Source: Ciona intestinalis
Lineage: Eukaryota > Chordata > Ascidiacea > Phlebobranchia > Cionidae
Assembly: GCF_000224145.3 (NCBI RefSeq)
Contig: NC_020176.2
Location: 3,679,826-3,743,825 of the forward strand
Direction of reading: 5' to 3'
DNA length: 64,000 nucleotides
Shown here: positions 61,901 to 64,000 of the stretch, piece by piece
Position numbering within the stretch: position 1 is the stretch's first letter
How the letters are laid out: every line of letters starts with the position of its first letter
The notes under the pieces: model-generated
What the model was told of the DNA's origin: nothing
The model's input: the letters and a program-made list of their open reading frames with translations, nothing else
The model's database searches: none
Translations under genes and position numbers: made by a program

Positions 61901-62518
61901 GAATAACTAGGTGTCCCAACTTCCCCCACCCTACTATAACATAATTTTTGGTTCAAAATTTCACTTAATTTCTTACGTCATCTTTCACTACAGGTTTCGA
62001 GTAGAGGTCCACGAACTTATCTTTTCTTGTGTTTAGATCGCTGCCAGGAAATGCACGAACTATTGGTTGTTCTGGGAGGAAACTATCTTTGCCCTGCAAT
62101 GTATGTTGTTTGGTATTAATGTACACACTTAAGGTATGCATGGTGTTTATAATAATATGTTTTTATTAAGTATACGGTAATAGTGTATTAACAGGAAAAC
62201 ATCGGTCGTGAAGTAACTGGGTGTTTGGAGTTGGTAAAACATGCTATGGGTAAACTTATAACGAATGTTATCATCAAAACCATGCGTTTTTTAAACCCAG
62301 AGGTAATATAATAAAAACGTATTCCATCTTCCCCCACCCTACTATGTAAATGATGATAATATACACAAGCAGTTATCACTCACTTTGATTAAATAACAAA
62401 GAAAGAAATTTTGCAGAAATGTTTTTCCCAAACCGGTTTGCCCGAAGTTGCTGATTACTGCAATTGGTTGCTTTGCGTCCTTAGACAACTTTATGACGTT
62501 TTTATCTTCAATTTTCCA
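58953..62518 (-). CDS. GBP/atlastin-type large GTPase with CaaX box (5' end missing)
   Basis: Eight exons in transcript order: 62384-62518, 61977-62093, 61437-61583, 61009-61062, 60126-60351, 59716-59903, 59396-59467, 58953-59159; phases agree, about 382 residues visible. Upstream exons would fall in the N gap. G1 is GQTGLGKT; G3 is DLEGD (GBP DTEGL, atlastin DTQGT). The G4 region VIVYRDW has the Arg-Asp motif that defines the GBP/atlastin/RHD3 group, followed by FEYGWKGG (atlastin FSYGADGG) and CFLLPHPG-like VFLMPKPG. A short helical tail ends SCVLM at the stop, a CaaX box of the kind found in interferon-induced GBPs. Atlastins instead have two membrane helices, absent here, so GBP-like is the better call. 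Members fold membranes or attack pathogen vacuoles. The donor after 61009 appears to be GC. Confidence 0.75.
59181..59372. mobile_element. MITE, complete copy B
   Basis: About 192 bases in the GBP-like last intron. The left end has GGGTGGGGGACGATCGGACA and the right end GGTGTCCCATCTTCCCCCAT followed by CCTACTAA. The interior (ACCGTTGTTA, AACACGAT, ATTTTGGATATTATATGCTA) matches copy A. Confidence 0.75.
60395..60490. repeat. Dispersed ~100-base repeat, GBP-like intron copy
   Basis: TGATGTGTATGAAACAAAAC, CGTGTTATAATGACTGTCGT and TATTCATTCATTGAT. Confidence 0.5.
61262..61461. repeat. Two-copy tandem repeat at the GBP-like exon 3' border
   Basis: Copies 61262-61354 and 61355-61461. The unit runs from AAAAAACTAGAAGCGG to GACAGGTGTTGTCAGCC and includes the 3' splice-donor end of exon 61437-61583 (minus strand). 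The first copy lacks 13 bases present in the second and in the duplicate at 63106-63212. Confidence 0.85.
61651..61742. mobile_element. MITE-related fragment
   Basis: ATAGTAGGCTGGGGTAAGAT and CTCGTCCCACTTTAGTAAAA, then ACAGAATTATATAAAC; sister of 57713-57800. Confidence 0.5.
61824..61939. mobile_element. Short MITE, copy C
   Basis: About 115 bases. TATAGTAGGGTGGGGGGAAA with GGGACACC at the left, and GGTGTCCCAACTTCCCCCAC with CCTACTATA at the right. The interior is much shorter than in copies A and B. Repeated at 63682-63797 as part of the larger duplication. Confidence 0.8.
62318..62346. mobile_element. MITE terminal fragment
   Basis: TCCATCTTCCCCCACCCTAC followed by TATG, the right terminal repeat only. 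Confidence 0.5.
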
Positions 62519-62578
62519 CTGGTTGAAAATGCTTGCCGTACAAGTTGACAGTCGCCATTAAAAACTGCTAAGGTCATG

Positions 62579-63078
62579 NNNNNNNNNNNNNNNNNNNNNN
62601 NNNNNNNNNNNNNNNNNNNNNNNNNNNNNNNNNNNNNNNNNNNNNNNNNNNNNNNNNNNNNNNNNNNNNNNNNNNNNNNNNNNNNNNNNNNNNNNNNNNN
62701 NNNNNNNNNNNNNNNNNNNNNNNNNNNNNNNNNNNNNNNNNNNNNNNNNNNNNNNNNNNNNNNNNNNNNNNNNNNNNNNNNNNNNNNNNNNNNNNNNNNN
62801 NNNNNNNNNNNNNNNNNNNNNNNNNNNNNNNNNNNNNNNNNNNNNNNNNNNNNNNNNNNNNNNNNNNNNNNNNNNNNNNNNNNNNNNNNNNNNNNNNNNN
62901 NNNNNNNNNNNNNNNNNNNNNNNNNNNNNNNNNNNNNNNNNNNNNNNNNNNNNNNNNNNNNNNNNNNNNNNNNNNNNNNNNNNNNNNNNNNNNNNNNNNN
63001 NNNNNNNNNNNNNNNNNNNNNNNNNNNNNNNNNNNNNNNNNNNNNNNNNNNNNNNNNNNNNNNNNNNNNNNNNNNNNN
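62579..63078. other. Assembly gap (500 Ns)
   Basis: Exactly 500 N bases, a conventional placeholder for a gap of unknown size. The 5' exons of the GBP-like gene are probably inside or beyond it. Confidence 0.97.
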
Positions 63079-64000
63079 TCGCTCTAATTTAACGTCGGAT
63101 TTACGCAAAAAACTAGAAGCGGTTTTAGCGTGAAAAAAATGGTATAACACTGGGTTTTGGCAAAATAAACTTGTAAAAAGTTGTTACCGCGAAGGGACAG
63201 GTGTTGTCAGCCAAAAAAACTAGAAGCGGTTTTAGTGTGAAAAAAATGGTATAACACTGGGTTTCGGCAAAATAAACTTGTAAAAAGTTGTTACCGCGAA
63301 GGGACAGGTGTTGTCAGCCTTAATGCTGAATATTATTACAGAACTTATGGCAGCAGTGATTCCAAATAAGCGGATAAAAGATGCCTCGTCCGGCTCTTTA
63401 TTAACAGGGTCGCCTTCTAAATCAATTACGGAGTAAAACACCTGGAAATACAAATTCAATGATTTAAGTTTCGGGGCCAGCAGATTTTACTGTTTCGCCG
63501 CTCTACCATATAGTAGGCTGGGGTAAGATTAGGCATATTTTTATTTTTGTTCTCGTCCCACTTTAGTAAAAAATGAATACATATACAGAATTATATAAAC
63601 TTTATCGACCATAACTCGCTATGTCCCCACCTACCACGCAAGCACGATTAAATGACAATGATAAAAACAAACACGCCGTGGTATATAGTAGGGTGGGGGG
63701 AAATGGGACACCTTTAGCGCATAATCTCCCAATATTTTCATCGCGTTGAGAAAAAACAGAATAACTAGGTGTCCCAACTTCCCCCACCCTACTATAACAT
63801 AATTTTTGGTTCAAAATTTCACTTAATTTCTTACGTCATCTTTCACTATAGGTTTCGAGTAGAGGTCCACGAACTTATCTTTTCTTGTGTTTAGATCGCT
63901 GCCAGGAAATGCACGAACTATTGGTTGTTCTGGGAGGAAACTATCTTTGCCCTGCAATGTATGTTGTTTGGTATTAATGTACACAAGGTATGCATGGTGT
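63079..64000 (-). repeat. Near-identical duplicate of 61234-62150
   Basis: The sequence after the gap repeats 61234 onward in the same orientation. It includes the tandem repeat, the MITE (63682-63797) and two GBP-like exons (63295-63441 and 63835-63951). Differences seen: a 13-base insertion, a 4-base deletion near the end (CTTA missing) and one substitution in the exon at 63835-63951 changing GTA to ATA (Val to Ile) on the coding strand. This may be an unmerged second haplotype or a very recent tandem duplication. Confidence 0.9.

Noticed and set aside
62491-63150. Frames running through the N gap
   Set aside because: Made only of unknown residues; not evidence of a gene.

Overview
The window looks like nuclear DNA of a tunicate, most likely Ciona (sea squirt). 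It is AT-rich, with many short GT-AG introns. Its genes match chordate families (GLCE, CDCA3, SPRTN, PEX12, TSR1, ATG5, COG2, C5orf34, CATSPERB) at moderate divergence. Several first coding exons lie just downstream of a 3' splice-site-like sequence, as expected where a spliced leader is added in trans. The species is inferred from general character, not from a search. Gene models below were built by joining exons by hand; splice phases were checked and agree unless stated.

Layout: (1) 1-6224, two tandem plus-strand copies of heparan sulfate glucuronyl C5-epimerase, the first cut by the window edge. (2) 6660-9074, CDCA3 on the minus strand, divergent from SPRTN (9949-13120, +); PEX12 follows (13481-15098, +). 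(3) 15282-20908, TSR1 in 17 exons on the minus strand, then intronless ATG5 (21490-22296, -). (4) 24320-25319, an atypical prenylated Ras-like protein, then COG2 (16 exons), a C5orf34 homologue and a TTF-type zinc-finger protein, all plus strand. (5) 36006-37361, an intronless acid-lipase homologue (-). (6) 39804-40399, a four-exon gene for a small membrane protein, then CATSPERB (41920-50505, 20 exons) carrying an in-frame His/Asp/Glu repeat. (7) 53315-55426, a single-exon orphan protein; 56284-58161, a trypsin. (8) 58953-62518, the 3' part of a GBP/atlastin-type GTPase with a CaaX end (-), running into a gap of Ns; sequence beyond the gap repeats 61234-62150 almost exactly.

The genes are housekeeping and tissue genes with no shared pathway. 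Two pairs may share control: CDCA3/SPRTN are divergent around E2F-like sites, and C5orf34 and the zinc-finger gene are about 200 bases apart. Small DNA-transposon copies (MITEs), an ~80-base intronic minisatellite and another ~100-base dispersed repeat fill the spaces, most densely after 49 kb. No tRNA, rRNA, CRISPR array or retrovirus-like element was recognised.
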